Origin: Renibacterium salmoninarum ATCC 33209 | GTDB taxonomy: Bacteria > Actinomycetota > Actinomycetes > Actinomycetales > Micrococcaceae | NCBI RefSeq assembly: GCF_000018885.1 | Contig: NC_010168.1 | Coordinates: 992,001 to 1,056,000 of the forward strand | DNA: 64,000 nt | Direction of reading: 5' to 3' | Part shown: positions 1 to 8,695 of the stretch, in pieces | How the letters are laid out: each line of letters starts with the position of its first letter | Position numbering within the stretch: the stretch's first letter is position 1 | Made by a program: the position numbers and the translations under genes | The notes under the pieces: model-generated | The model's database searches: none | Seen by the model: only the letters and a program-made list of their open reading frames with translations | What the model was told of the DNA's origin: nothing

Positions 1-471
1 AGACAAGGAGAGCGACTCAAAGTGGTTTGGCGTGACGAAGGTTACCTTGGGCAAAATTTCGCGCTTCAAGGCTTGATCGGTATCCAAAGCAGCGCCAGGT
101 TCTTGGCCTTTGCAGATGAGAACCGGGTCAAGCACGATGTTTTTCCAGGACTGCCCAGCCAGCGCGTTTGCCACCGTCTCGATCGTTGCTGGCGTGCCCA
201 ACATGCCAATCTTGACGGTGTCCAACTGATCCGGTTGGTACGCCGTCGTAATCGCTTCTAGTTGGTCAGCAATGACCTGCGCTTCAACCGGAACGAAGCG
301 GTGGTTCCAGTTCTGTTTCGGGTCGAACGAGACGATGCAAGTTAGAGTCGCGATGCCAAAAACGCCAAGTTGTTGAAACGTCTTCAGATCTGCTTGCGCG
401 CCAGCGCCACCGGTTGCTTCGGAACCAGCAATAGTCAAAGCAATGGCGGGATTGTTCTGGGTAGAAGTCAT
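1..471 (-). CDS. pdxK: pyridoxal/pyridoxine kinase (PdxK, ThiD-like), 5' part
   Basis: Ribokinase-fold kinase that phosphorylates vitamin B6 vitamers or hydroxymethylpyrimidine in the cytosol. The 157 visible codons begin at the ATG ending at 471 (AGGA lies about 7 bases upstream) and run off the left edge. The N-terminus carries ALTIAGSEATGGAGAQADLK, the substrate-binding GS.(S/T)GGAG.QADLKT signature of the PdxK/ThiD family. Residues such as FDPKQNWNH and DPVLICKG resemble Bacillus PdxK more than classical ThiD, so PdxK is preferred. The C-terminal half with the catalytic Asp is outside the window. Confidence 0.8.
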   Translation of the reverse strand, partial: MTSTQNNPAIALTIAGSEATGGAGAQADLKTFQQLGVFGIATLTCIVSFDPKQNWNHRFVPVEAQVIADQLEAITTAYQPDQLDTVKIGMLGTPATIETVANALAGQSWKNIVLDPVLICKGQEPGAALDTDQALKREILPKVTFVTPNHFESLSLS

Positions 472-539
472 AAGAACAATCCTGCTCTTCTGAGCCGCCA
501 AACATCAAATTGCGCATGCACACCAAATCGCGTATTCGC

Positions 540-607
540 GATAGCTTGACAGCTTTGCGTTAGCCAGAAGGCGTGTCAACTAGCTAACGCAAAGCTGTCT
601 AGCTATC
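540..607. terminator. long hairpin, likely terminator
   Basis: The arms at 540-564 and 583-607 are complementary over 25 positions with one mismatch, around an 18-base loop. The right arm overlaps the stop codon of the small minus-strand gene ending at 599, and the element separates that gene from pdxK. There is no long T run, so it may act as a transcript-end hairpin or be a dispersed palindrome. Confidence 0.5.
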
Positions 608-835
608 TGAAACCGGTGCGGGGCCCAAGCGTCGGGTTCGAGGGAGCGGAGCGGGTGGTACCTCTTTAGCCGCCACGATGTCTGCGCGAAGAATTACGAC
701 GTCGCCACGCTTGGTCTGCACCGTGGCCGAGATATCGTCGAGGGTCAAAAGCTGGCCCAGGGCATCGGTGAGCGGCAACGGTCCTGGAATCCGATGCCGC
801 ACAATAACGCGCATTCCAGCCTTGAGAGCCGCCAT
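599..835 (-). CDS. small SH3-like protein related to the N-terminus of Rv0428c-type acetyltransferases
   Basis: A 78-residue protein starting at the ATG ending at 835, with AGGTGG eight bases upstream. A GTG at 847 is in frame but lies inside that ribosome site, so the shorter start was chosen. The sequence MRVIVRHRIPG..TDALGQL followed by a basic beta-rich stretch and DIVAAKEVPP resembles the N-terminal barrel domain of actinobacterial GNAT proteins of the Rv0428c type. Here it stands alone and no acetyltransferase domain follows before the hairpin. Function unknown; the family link is from memory. It is divergent from the ferredoxin gene. Confidence 0.55.
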   Translation of the reverse strand: MAALKAGMRVIVRHRIPGPLPLTDALGQLLTLDDISATVQTKRGDVVILRADIVAAKEVPPAPLPRTRRLGPAPVSDS

Positions 836-955
836 GTGATCAACCACCTGTTCATAGTAAGACTTGATGGCACGTCACGGGCCGTCTTGTGGGGGATAAT
901 GAATAAGGCTCGAGTCGAACCAGATCGAGCTGAAGGCAGCAGGAAAGGTTGGGAC

Positions 956-2455
956 GTGACGTATGTAATCGCGCAGCCGTGCGTGGATATTAAAGACAAG
1001 GCATGTATTGAAGAATGCCCTGTTGACTGTATCTACGAAGGTGAACGATCGCTTTACATTCACCCCGATGAATGTGTGGACTGCGGCGCTTGCGAGCCAG
1101 TGTGCCCAGTCGAAGCAATCTATTACGAAGACGATGTGCCGGAAGAATGGGCCGATTATTACAAGGCAAACGTCGAATTCTTCAACGAAATCGGTTCTCC
1201 TGGTGGAGCGGCCAAAGTTGGCAGTACCGGCACCGACCACCCCTACATTTCGGCACTTCCGCCGCAGAATCAAGGCTCATCTCCAGTGCCGGGCGCTAAA
1301 AGGGGGTTTAGCCTAGAGCTTCCAGAATATCCCTGGGAAGCAGTTGCGCCCTACGCCGAGCGTGCGCGGCAACACCCGGACGGCATAGTGGACTTGTCAA
1401 TTGGTACGCCGGTTGATCCGACGCCACAACTGATACAGGACGCGCTACGTTCTGCGACTGATGCGCATGGTTATCCGACCACGCAAGGCCGTGAACCGTT
1501 GCGCCAAGCCGTGGTCGGTTGGTTCGCTCGACGGCGTGGCGTCGCGGGGCTAAGCCCAGAACAGATCTTGCCAACGATTGGTTCAAAAGAACTTGTTGCC
1601 TGGCTGCCGTTGCTGCTGGGCCTGGGCGAGGGCGACGTCGTCGTCCGGCCAAAGATTGCTTACCCCACCTATGACATGGGGGCTTTGCTGGCCGGAGCAA
1701 CACCGGTTGCCGCAGATTCGCTGGCTGAGTTGGATGCGGACACTCTAAGCCGGGTGCGGCTTATCTGGCTAAACTCGCCGGGCAACCCTACTGGCGAAGT
1801 GCTTTCCACTACGCAGATGGCAGAAGTGGTCGCGCAAGCGCGCGAGCTCGGCGCTGTGGTCGCCTCTGACGAATGTTATGCCGAGCTCGGTTGGGGTGAG
1901 TGGGAAGACGGTGTGCCGTGCATTCTGTCGCAAGAGGTCTCTGCTGGTTCTAGCCAAGGTTTGTTAGCGATTTACTCGCTCTCCAAACAATCAAATCTTG
2001 CCGGGTACCGGGCTGCTTTTGCCGCGGGTGATGCAGATTTGATTGAGAACCTGCTCAATAGCCGCAAACATGCGGGCATGATTGTGCCTTGGCCGGTTCA
2101 GGAAGCTATGCGAGTGGCTTTGGGTGATGATGCGCATGTTCAGGTACAAAAAGACCTGTATCGAGCTCGACGTGCGGCGCTCAAGCCAGCTCTTGAAGGT
2201 TTTGGATTGCAGATTCACGGTTCAGAAGCAGGTCTCTATCTTTGGGCGAAGCCGGTCGGTGCGCATGCGAATGATGACTCTTGGGCTACCGTGGGCAGGT
2301 TTGCCGATCGTGGCATTTTGGTAGGGCCAGGGGTGTTTTATGGCGAGGCTGGTACGGGATTCGTACGAGTATCGCTGACCGGCACCGACGAGCGAATTAC
2401 AGCTGCAGTGCAGCGGCTAAGTCAAGAGATTCCTGAGTTCAGCACTTCAAATTAG
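956..2455 (+). CDS. dapC: 7Fe ferredoxin (FdxA) fused in frame to succinyl-diaminopimelate aminotransferase (DapC)
   Basis: A 499-residue open frame. Residues 1-107 are a complete FdxA-type ferredoxin: Cys residues in CVDIKDKACIEECP bind a 3Fe-4S cluster and CVDCGACEPVCP the 4Fe-4S cluster, followed by the usual acidic tail. From about residue 115 it is a fold-type I PLP aminotransferase with SIGTPVDPTP, SPGNPTGE, the DECYAELGW segment and the PLP lysine in SLSKQSNLAGYR. That half is DapC, which converts N-succinyl-2-amino-6-oxopimelate to N-succinyl-diaminopimelate with glutamate. The start is GTG 956 with AGGAAAGG seven bases upstream; the frame stays open farther upstream to 794 but without family similarity. 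In relatives as I recall them these are two adjacent genes. No stop codon separates them here. GTG 1286, with AAGG about ten bases upstream, could still start DapC alone. Confidence 0.85.
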   Translation: MTYVIAQPCVDIKDKACIEECPVDCIYEGERSLYIHPDECVDCGACEPVCPVEAIYYEDDVPEEWADYYKANVEFFNEIGSPGGAAKVGSTGTDHPYISALPPQNQGSSPVPGAKRGFSLELPEYPWEAVAPYAERARQHPDGIVDLSIGTPVDPTPQLIQDALRSATDAHGYPTTQGREPLRQAVVGWFARRRGVAGLSPEQILPTIGSKELVAWLPLLLGLGEGDVVVRPKIAYPTYDMGALLAGATPVAADSLAELDADTLSRVRLIWLNSPGNPTGEVLSTTQMAEVVAQARELGAVVASDECYAELGWGEWEDGVPCILSQEVSAGSSQGLLAIYSLSKQSNLAGYRAAFAAGDADLIENLLNSRKHAGMIVPWPVQEAMRVALGDDAHVQVQKDLYRARRAALKPALEGFGLQIHGSEAGLYLWAKPVGAHANDDSWATVGRFADRGILVGPGVFYGEAGTGFVRVSLTGTDERITAAVQRLSQEIPEFSTSN

Positions 2456-2464
2456 CGCTACAGC

Positions 2465-2478
2465 CCTACTGGGCGGTA
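2465..2478. promoter_or_regulatory. candidate TetR operator upstream of gltA
   Basis: CCTACTGGGCGGTA lies 53 bases before the gltA start. The same 14 bases occur at 35770-35783 upstream of the tetR gene. The core TACTGGGCGGTA is an imperfect palindrome of the TAC-N6-GTA type common for TetR proteins. Inference from the exact repeat only. Confidence 0.35.
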
Positions 2479-2530
2479 GTTTCTTAACTGCGGAGACATC
2501 CCATTAGCCGCGAAAATCGAAGGGGACCCC

Positions 2531-3814
2531 ATGACTGATTCCACATCGGCATCGTTGCGCTATGCGGGCGGCGAGCTCGAGTTGCCTCGAATCAAAGCTG
2601 CCGAAGGCAATGACGGGTACGACGTATCCAAACTTCTCAAAGACACCGGAGCGGTCACCTATGACCCCGGTTTCATGAACACTGCGGCCACGACCTCCGC
2701 AATCACCTACATCGATGGTGACGCCGGCATCTTGCGTTACCGGGGTTACCCGATTGAAGAGCTGGCGCAACACTCAAACTTCCTTGAAGTTTCGCACTTG
2801 CTGATCTACGGAAACTTGCCGACCGGAAACGAGCTGTCGGAGTTTGATCAGAAGATTCGTCGGCACACGTTGCTGCACGAGGACCTGAAAGGGTTCTTCG
2901 GCGGATTCCCTCGGGATGCACACCCCATGCCGGTGCTGTCGTCCGCGGTCTCGGCACTTTCAACGTTTTACCAGGATTCGCTTGATCCGTTTGACGACGA
3001 TCAGGTGGAGCTGTCCACAATTCGACTGATGGCAAAGCTGCCCGTTATCGCGGCATATGCGCATAAAAAGTCCATTGGCCAGCCGATGCTTTACCCGGAT
3101 AACTCGATGAATCTGGTGGAGAACTTCCTGCGGATGTGCTTCGGCCTGCCCGCCGAGCCATACGAGCTGGACCCGGTAATGGCTAAGGCGCTCGACTTGT
3201 TGCTCATCCTGCACGCCGATCACGAGCAGAACTGTTCGACGTCGACGGTGCGTTTGGTCGGTAGCTCGAATGCAAACATGTTCGCTTCGATTTCCGCGGG
3301 TATCAATGCACTTTTTGGTCCTTTGCACGGTGGCGCGAACGAAGCTGTGCTGAACATGCTTCGACAGATCCAGGCCTCGGGCGATCCGGTAGAGAAGTTC
3401 ATTGAGCGAGTCAAGAACAAAGAAGACGGCGTGAAGCTCATGGGCTTCGGGCACCGGGTCTACAAAAACTACGACCCGCGGGCCAAGATCGTCAAATCAG
3501 TAGCTGATGACGTGCTCTCGCGTTTAGGCGGTAACGACGAGTTGCTAGACATCGCGATGAAACTTGAAGAGAAGGCGCTGACTGATCAGTACTTCGTCGA
3601 TCGCAAGTTGTACCCGAACGTAGACTTCTACACCGGCGTGATCTACAAAGCGATGGGTTTCCCGGAGAAAATGTTCACGGTGCTCTTTGCCTTGGGCCGT
3701 CTGCCCGGTTGGATCGCGCAATGGCGCGAAATGATGAAGGATCCGGCCACCAAGATTGGCCGCCCTCGCCAGTTGTACACGGGAGAGCCTGAGCGCGCTT
3801 ACCCCTCACGCTAA
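2531..3814 (+). CDS. gltA: citrate synthase
   Basis: Condenses oxaloacetate and acetyl-CoA to citrate, the entry step of the TCA cycle. The 427 residues match the hexameric bacterial type II enzyme. Catalytic residues are visible: His266 in GPLHGGAN, His308 in GFGHRVYK and Asp365 in YPNVDFYTG, with HADHEQNCSTSTVR near residue 230. The ATG at 2531 has AAGGGGA seven bases upstream. It is monocistronic, ending just before the palindrome at 3823-3885 and converging on galE. The upstream 14-bp site shared with tetR suggests a possible repressor. Confidence 0.95.
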   Translation: MTDSTSASLRYAGGELELPRIKAAEGNDGYDVSKLLKDTGAVTYDPGFMNTAATTSAITYIDGDAGILRYRGYPIEELAQHSNFLEVSHLLIYGNLPTGNELSEFDQKIRRHTLLHEDLKGFFGGFPRDAHPMPVLSSAVSALSTFYQDSLDPFDDDQVELSTIRLMAKLPVIAAYAHKKSIGQPMLYPDNSMNLVENFLRMCFGLPAEPYELDPVMAKALDLLLILHADHEQNCSTSTVRLVGSSNANMFASISAGINALFGPLHGGANEAVLNMLRQIQASGDPVEKFIERVKNKEDGVKLMGFGHRVYKNYDPRAKIVKSVADDVLSRLGGNDELLDIAMKLEEKALTDQYFVDRKLYPNVDFYTGVIYKAMGFPEKMFTVLFALGRLPGWIAQWREMMKDPATKIGRPRQLYTGEPERAYPSR

Positions 3815-3822
3815 CTTTCAAC

Positions 3823-3885
3823 AAACGCTGCACCACTTTTCGGCCTTAAACCAGGGTTTTAAAGCCGAAAACTGGTGCAGCGTTT
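3823..3885. repeat. dispersed palindromic repeat, copy A (gltA/galE junction)
   Basis: Inverted repeat whose outer arm AACGCTGCACCACTTTT is shared with copies at 49857-49917 and 50547-50613. The right arm mirrors it with one difference. The inner arm (CGGCCTTAAA) differs from the other two copies. It sits between convergent genes and could terminate both transcripts. Confidence 0.75.
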
Positions 3886-3889
3886 GGGG

Positions 3890-4903
3890 TTAAGCGGTGT
3901 AGCCGTTGGGGTTGTTCTTTTGCCAACGCCAGTGGTCTTCACACATTTCGTCGAGCGACTTTCTGGTCGACCAGCCTAAATCAGCTAGCGCCGAAGAAGG
4001 ATCGGCCCAGAACGCTGGCAGGTCTCCTGCACGTCGAGCAGCAATTTCGTAGGGCAGCGAGTGACCCACTGCCTTCTCAAACGAGTGCAAGACTTCAAGA
4101 ACCGAACTGCCGACGCCGGAGCCCAAGTTCCAACGAAAAACACCCGGCATTGCGGTGATGAAGTCCAAAGCGGCGACGTGACCTTGGGCAAGGTCCATCA
4201 CATGGATGTAATCACGCTGTGCCGTGCCGTCCGGGGTATCGTAATCGCCACCGAAAATCATCAGCTTATCTCTGCGGCCCACGGCAACCTGAGCGATAAA
4301 AGGTACTAAGTTATTAGGAATGCCCAGCGGATCTTCGCCAATCCGGCCCGAAGGATGTGCGCCTACCGGGTTGAAATAGCGCAGCAAAGCAATTTTCCAA
4401 CGGTCATCTGCGGCGCAAATATCAGACAAGATGTCTTCAATGTGTTCTTTCGTGCGGCCGTAGGGGTTGTCAGAGCCGATTTCCATTTTTTCGATATACG
4501 GGAACGGACTCAGGCCACCGTAAACCGTAGCTGACGAAGAAAACACAATATTCCGGACGCCATGCGCGTCCATCGCTCGGAGCAGATTGATCGTGCCAGT
4601 GACGTTGTTGTGGTAATAACGCAATGGCTCGCGAACGGATTCGCCAACAGCTTTCAGCCCGGCGAAGTGGATGACCGAGTCGATATTTTCCTGGCTGAAA
4701 AGCTCAGTCAACGCCACTTCGTCGAGCAAATCGATCTGACGGAAAGCCGCAGCTTTTCCGGTAAGTTCTTCAACACGTCGTAGCGATTCTTCGGAAGAAT
4801 TCACTAGGTTATCTAGTACCAGCACCTCATGGCCGGCCTCGAGGAGGGTCAATGTCGTGTGGGAACCGATATAACCGCTTCCGCCTGTTACAAGCACTTT
4901 CAT
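3890..4903 (-). CDS. galE: UDP-glucose 4-epimerase
   Basis: Interconverts UDP-glucose and UDP-galactose for cell-surface sugar synthesis. The 337-residue extended SDR has the NAD-binding GGSGYIGSHT at the N-terminus, SSSATVYG with the catalytic Ser/Thr region near residue 125 and the YGRTK catalytic Tyr-Lys pair. SRYFNPVGAHPSG-like and DGTAQRDYIHVMDLA segments are typical of GalE. The length is normal. It reads toward gltA and its stop follows the palindromic repeat by a few bases. Confidence 0.93.
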   Translation of the reverse strand: MKVLVTGGSGYIGSHTTLTLLEAGHEVLVLDNLVNSSEESLRRVEELTGKAAAFRQIDLLDEVALTELFSQENIDSVIHFAGLKAVGESVREPLRYYHNNVTGTINLLRAMDAHGVRNIVFSSSATVYGGLSPFPYIEKMEIGSDNPYGRTKEHIEDILSDICAADDRWKIALLRYFNPVGAHPSGRIGEDPLGIPNNLVPFIAQVAVGRRDKLMIFGGDYDTPDGTAQRDYIHVMDLAQGHVAALDFITAMPGVFRWNLGSGVGSSVLEVLHSFEKAVGHSLPYEIAARRAGDLPAFWADPSSALADLGWSTRKSLDEMCEDHWRWQKNNPNGYTA

Positions 4904-5006
4904 AACGTCAGCCTACCGGGCAAATAAGCTAGCCAGCCGAAGCGAAATTGCCGGTATGGCGAAAATTAAACCGAGACTGTGGCTGGAACTGAGCTAATCT
5001 TGAGGC

Positions 5007-5618
5007 ATGCACCATACCGGCGGCCCCGGATGGCGAATCACCATGGACAGTTCCGGCCCTTTGCTGATCGCCCTCTATCTTCGAGACGTTTCAGGCTTGG
5101 TGACGGCCGGGACTCCATCGCTCTGCGCTGCTAGCCCCGCGATCAAGGCGACCGATAGCCGGCAACTAACCCAGGCCGTTGGCGGTATGGAGATGCTGCG
5201 CTTCGAATGGGAGCAATGGTGGTCGCAGCTTTTAGGTACTTTCCCTGGACTGCCACCAGAACTGACTCCGCCAGATTTTCCTGGTTTTGATGGAAACGCT
5301 GCCTTACAACGTCTTCTGCAAGCCCATTTCGGCGCCGCATTGAATTGGTCGCGCGAACGACTAAGCGAGTATCAATTGCTCGCAAGCCAGCGCGAGACTT
5401 TGGGGAACCCCAAGATTTTGGCACGACTGGTCCAAGAGCGAGAGCTTGAACTGGGCCGGAATGCGCGGGATTTCAACCTGAAAATTGTAGAACTTCCGTT
5501 GGCAGAACCCAGAGCCTGGTTTTTGGAACCGAATCGAATGGTGATGAGTCAAGAGTTGCTGGGGGACCCAGAAGCGTTTCGAAGCTACGTGCAGCCAGTA
5601 GTCGAGATTCTGGTCTGA
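5007..5618 (+). CDS. conserved hypothetical protein
   Basis: Up to 203 residues, not recognised as any characterised family. The N-terminus is Gly/Ser-rich and the middle is rich in Trp and Pro (EWEQWWSQLLGTFPGLPPELTPPDFPGF), followed by an alpha-helical charged half. No signal peptide or membrane segment is seen. ATG 5007 has GAGG only one base upstream, so ATG 5043 (MDSSGPLLIALYLRDV) with GGATGG ten bases upstream may be the true start. It lies between galE (divergent) and a convergent lysozyme-fold gene. Confidence 0.6.
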   Translation: MHHTGGPGWRITMDSSGPLLIALYLRDVSGLVTAGTPSLCAASPAIKATDSRQLTQAVGGMEMLRFEWEQWWSQLLGTFPGLPPELTPPDFPGFDGNAALQRLLQAHFGAALNWSRERLSEYQLLASQRETLGNPKILARLVQERELELGRNARDFNLKIVELPLAEPRAWFLEPNRMVMSQELLGDPEAFRSYVQPVVEILV

Positions 5619-5636
5619 ATCGTCTCAAGATTACCG

Positions 5637-6503
5637 TTAGGGCGATTTCAGAGTGATTATGACTTCCTGGTTGTTCGACTGATCGGAAGGCTGCCAGCCG
5701 CGATTTGCGCCGGCGTCGTTATTTGAGCGTTGCCAACTTTCCCCGGCATAGCTCACCTGGACTATGCCAAGGTCTAGCGCGTTTGCCACCGCCCATTGCG
5801 CAAAAGCCCAACCAGCGGGCTCGCTTGCACTGATTCTGACCGCGGAGCCATCAATACGTGCCGGTGTGGAACCGAAACTCGACTGCAGCTTGGTCAAGAT
5901 AGCCTGGCCCGGAACTGCTGCATCGGGGGCTTCTAAGGTGCAGATGAGCGCGGCAGTGGAATAGCCAGTAAGCGCGGAGGCGAAGGCTCGCGCCATTGAC
6001 TCATGCTGACCGTAGGCCTCAGGAAAGGCTGAGCGTTGCACGGCGTCGCCAGCTTCGGTAATAGTCAGGTTTTGATAGTTGGCAATTTTGACTAAGCCAT
6101 CATAAAAAGCATTGATTGAATAAACCGGGTCCATAATCTGTTCCACCGTGCCCCAGCCTTGTGAGGGACGCTGCTGAAACATGCCCACCGAGTCCCGGTC
6201 GCCATGCGATATGTTCCGCAATTTGGATTCCTGCATTGCGACGGCGATCGCGATGGTCACGGCACGTGGCGGCAGCGAACGTCGGGTGGCAACGGCGGCT
6301 ATGAGGGCAGCGTTTTCAGCTTGATCTGGTGCCAGCATAAACTTGCCGCTTTCAATTGCGGCTGAGCAACCGACTAACAGCTTGGCTGGCGGCTGTTCGA
6401 AGAAATTGACCGCCCACAGCCCACCAGCAACGATCAGCACGATCGTAAAAGCCATGGCCAGTAGCCAGATTAAGGCAGCCCGAGTTCTAGACTTGCGACT
6501 CAT
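5637..6503 (-). CDS. membrane-anchored lysozyme-fold (transglycosylase-like) protein
   Basis: A 288-residue protein with a basic N-terminus and one membrane segment at about residues 10-32 (AALIWLLAMAFTIVLIVAGG), so probably anchored outside the membrane. Residues around 90-140 (AVAMQESKLRNISHGDRDSVGMFQQRPSQGWG) have the lysozyme/soluble-transglycosylase pattern: a catalytic-type Glu after a hydrophobic helix, then a G-MFQQ motif and a downstream NAFY. Such actinobacterial proteins are often misnamed heavy-metal transporters. A role in peptidoglycan trimming is inferred. It is convergent with the hypothetical gene upstream and follows dapD in orientation. Confidence 0.65.
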   Translation of the reverse strand: MSRKSRTRAALIWLLAMAFTIVLIVAGGLWAVNFFEQPPAKLLVGCSAAIESGKFMLAPDQAENAALIAAVATRRSLPPRAVTIAIAVAMQESKLRNISHGDRDSVGMFQQRPSQGWGTVEQIMDPVYSINAFYDGLVKIANYQNLTITEAGDAVQRSAFPEAYGQHESMARAFASALTGYSTAALICTLEAPDAAVPGQAILTKLQSSFGSTPARIDGSAVRISASEPAGWAFAQWAVANALDLGIVQVSYAGESWQRSNNDAGANRGWQPSDQSNNQEVIITLKSP

Positions 6504-6531
6504 TGGCTACTCAACTTAATATTCATTGCGG

Positions 6532-7533
6532 CTAATTGCTATGCAGGGCCGCGTTGAGCTCAACTGTTTGGCCTTGGCGGGGCAAAACTTCAACGCCGCC
6601 CGAAGTCGAGTTGCGTCGGAAGAGCAAGTTTGGCTGCCCGGAGAGCTCGGCGGCTTTGACGATCTGGAACGTGTCTTCACCGTCAGCGTCCTTCGGGCCA
6701 GGCACTCGCACCCTGGTGCCCGCGGTAACGTAGAGCCCGGCTTCGATCACCGAATCATCACCCACCGAGATTCCGACGCCGGAATTGGCGCCGAGCAACA
6801 CCCGGTCACCAATAGTGATGCGCTCTTTGCCACCGCCGGAAAGCGTGCCCATGATGGATGCGCCGCCGCCGACGTCGGAGCCTTCACCCACTACAACTCC
6901 GGCCGAGATACGGCCCTCAACCATGGAGTTACCCAAAGTGCCGGCGTTGAAGTTGACGAATCCTTCGTGCATGACGGTGGTGCCCTCGGCCAAATGCGCA
7001 CCCAAACGAACCCGATCAGCGTCGGCAATGCGCACGCCCGCCGGGAGCACATAATCAACCATGCGAGGGAACTTATCTACCGCGAAGACCTGTACATTGC
7101 CACGGCTGCGGAGCCGGCCTCTTGTGAGTTCAAAGTTCTCCGGGGAGCAGGGGCCAAAGTTCGTCCACACGACGTTTGGCAATACTGCGAAGATGCCGTC
7201 CAGTGAAATGCTGTTCGGGGCAACCAATCGGTGTGAAAGAAGGTGCAGACGCAAATAAGCATCGGCAGTATCTGCCGGAGCAGCGTCGAGGTTAATCTGG
7301 GTAAAGATCACTTGCTGGCTTACAGTACGGTCGGCGTCGGTGCCGGATTCAGCGAGCGCGCTCAGTTCTGGATCAGCTTCCGGCGCACTGCCTAGAGACT
7401 CGGTGGCTAACCCGAGAGCTGGCGCGGGGTACCAGACCTCCAAGACGGTGCCATCAGCGGCGATTGTGGCCAGGCCGAAGCCGTGTGCCGCGCGGTCAAT
7501 AGTGGTCTCTGCCCCGGATGCTGTTGTGCTCAT
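6532..7533 (-). CDS. dapD: tetrahydrodipicolinate N-succinyltransferase
   Basis: Transfers succinyl from succinyl-CoA to tetrahydrodipicolinate, the first step of the succinylase branch to meso-diaminopimelate and lysine. The 333-residue protein has the left-handed beta-helix hexapeptide pattern in its second half ([26 protein letters not shown] and [21 protein letters not shown]). The ATG ending at 7533 gives [11 protein letters not shown]; the frame is open upstream to 7629 but that stretch overlaps the region before dapE and looks non-coding. Divergent from dapE, 78 bases apart, so the two probably share a control region. Confidence 0.92.
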   Translation of the reverse strand: MSTTASGAETTIDRAAHGFGLATIAADGTVLEVWYPAPALGLATESLGSAPEADPELSALAESGTDADRTVSQQVIFTQINLDAAPADTADAYLRLHLLSHRLVAPNSISLDGIFAVLPNVVWTNFGPCSPENFELTRGRLRSRGNVQVFAVDKFPRMVDYVLPAGVRIADADRVRLGAHLAEGTTVMHEGFVNFNAGTLGNSMVEGRISAGVVVGEGSDVGGGASIMGTLSGGGKERITIGDRVLLGANSGVGISVGDDSVIEAGLYVTAGTRVRVPGPKDADGEDTFQIVKAAELSGQPNLLFRRNSTSGGVEVLPRQGQTVELNAALHSN

Positions 7534-7611
7534 AACTCCATCTTCGCTTAGTCGCTGCAAGCATGCCAAAAGCGTTGCTGTGAATACCAACGAAAGTATT
7601 AGGCTAAAAAG

Positions 7612-8685
7612 ATGCGATTTGACCTGCACGCTGACGTTGCCGAGCTGGCTGCCGCCCTCCTCGATGTTGAGAGTGTTTCAGCTAACGAAAAACAGATTGC
7701 TGATTTCGTTGAGGAGGCCTTGCATGCGCTTCCGCATCTAACAGTGTTGCGCGACGGTGATTCGATCATTGCGCGAACCGAGCTTGGCCGGGCGGAGCGG
7801 GTTATTTTGGCTGGGCACTTAGATACCGTGCCATTGCCGACGACGCCGGGAGCACGCGGGACGGTACCTTCCAGCTGGTCGGATGGGGTGCTATACGGTC
7901 GGGGTGCCACCGATATGAAGGGCGGCGTGGCCGTGCAATTGGCGCTCGCTGCGGCGCTCACCGAACCAAACCGGGATCTTACCTTTGTGTTTTATGACCA
8001 TGAAGAGGTTGAAGCGGATCTGAGCGGCCTGGGCCGGCTGGCTAAAAATCATCGTGAGCTATTGAACGCAGATTTCGGCATTCTGTTGGAGCCTACCGAT
8101 GGCGTAGTGGAGGGTGGCTGCAACGGCACGATGCGGTTTGAAGCCCGGATGCACGGCAAAGCAGCACACGCAGCCAGGGCTTGGATGGGGCATAACGCAA
8201 TTCACGATGCTGCTGAGATTTTGAACCGGCTGCGCGATTACGCGCCGTTAACGGTATCGGTGGAGGGTCTTGATTATCGGGAGAGCTTGAACGCGGTAAA
8301 AATTCGCGGCGGCATTGCTGGAAACGTCATCCCAGATGAAGCGGTTGTGGAGATCAATTACCGCTTCGCGCCGAATAAGACCATAGAACAGGCTGAGGCC
8401 GTGGTGCTTGAGTTGCTTGCCGGATTAGATATAACCCGTACTGACGCTGCTCCGGGTGCGCGACCGGGCTTGGACCAGCCAGCGGCTGCGGCTTTTGTCG
8501 CGGCGGTAGGTGGCACCCCGAAACCCAAGTTTGGTTGGACCGACGTCGCCCGGCTTGGACAACTGGGCATCCCGGCCGTGAACTTTGGCCCGGGGGATCC
8601 GTTACTTGCGCATAGCGATGATGAACATGTCAGCGGCCAGGCAATCCGTGATTGCCTGGCCGCGTTGACGCGTTGGTTGAGCTAA
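7612..8685 (+). CDS. dapE: succinyl-diaminopimelate desuccinylase
   Basis: M20-family zinc peptidase that removes succinate from N-succinyl-LL-diaminopimelate. The 357 residues include the metal-binding AGHLDTVP, the [10 protein letters not shown] segment with the bridging Asp, and YDHEEVEAD with the catalytic Glu and metal-binding Glu. A further ligand is in the C-terminal [16 protein letters not shown]. The fused DapC at 956-2455 supplies the preceding step, so all three succinylase enzymes are in this window. Confidence 0.92.
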   Translation: MRFDLHADVAELAAALLDVESVSANEKQIADFVEEALHALPHLTVLRDGDSIIARTELGRAERVILAGHLDTVPLPTTPGARGTVPSSWSDGVLYGRGATDMKGGVAVQLALAAALTEPNRDLTFVFYDHEEVEADLSGLGRLAKNHRELLNADFGILLEPTDGVVEGGCNGTMRFEARMHGKAAHAARAWMGHNAIHDAAEILNRLRDYAPLTVSVEGLDYRESLNAVKIRGGIAGNVIPDEAVVEINYRFAPNKTIEQAEAVVLELLAGLDITRTDAAPGARPGLDQPAAAAFVAAVGGTPKPKFGWTDVARLGQLGIPAVNFGPGDPLLAHSDDEHVSGQAIRDCLAALTRWLS

Positions 8686-8695
8686 AAGGATTAGC

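Noticed and set aside
22..261. Plus-strand open frame at the window start
   Set aside because: It lies opposite the pdxK coding frame, has no family similarity and no ribosome site.
875..1273. Minus-strand frame opposite the ferredoxin
   Set aside because: Mirror of a strongly conserved ferredoxin sequence; no start signal.
6526..7206. Long plus-strand frame opposite dapD
   Set aside because: Composition and lack of motifs mark it as a shadow of the minus-strand dapD.
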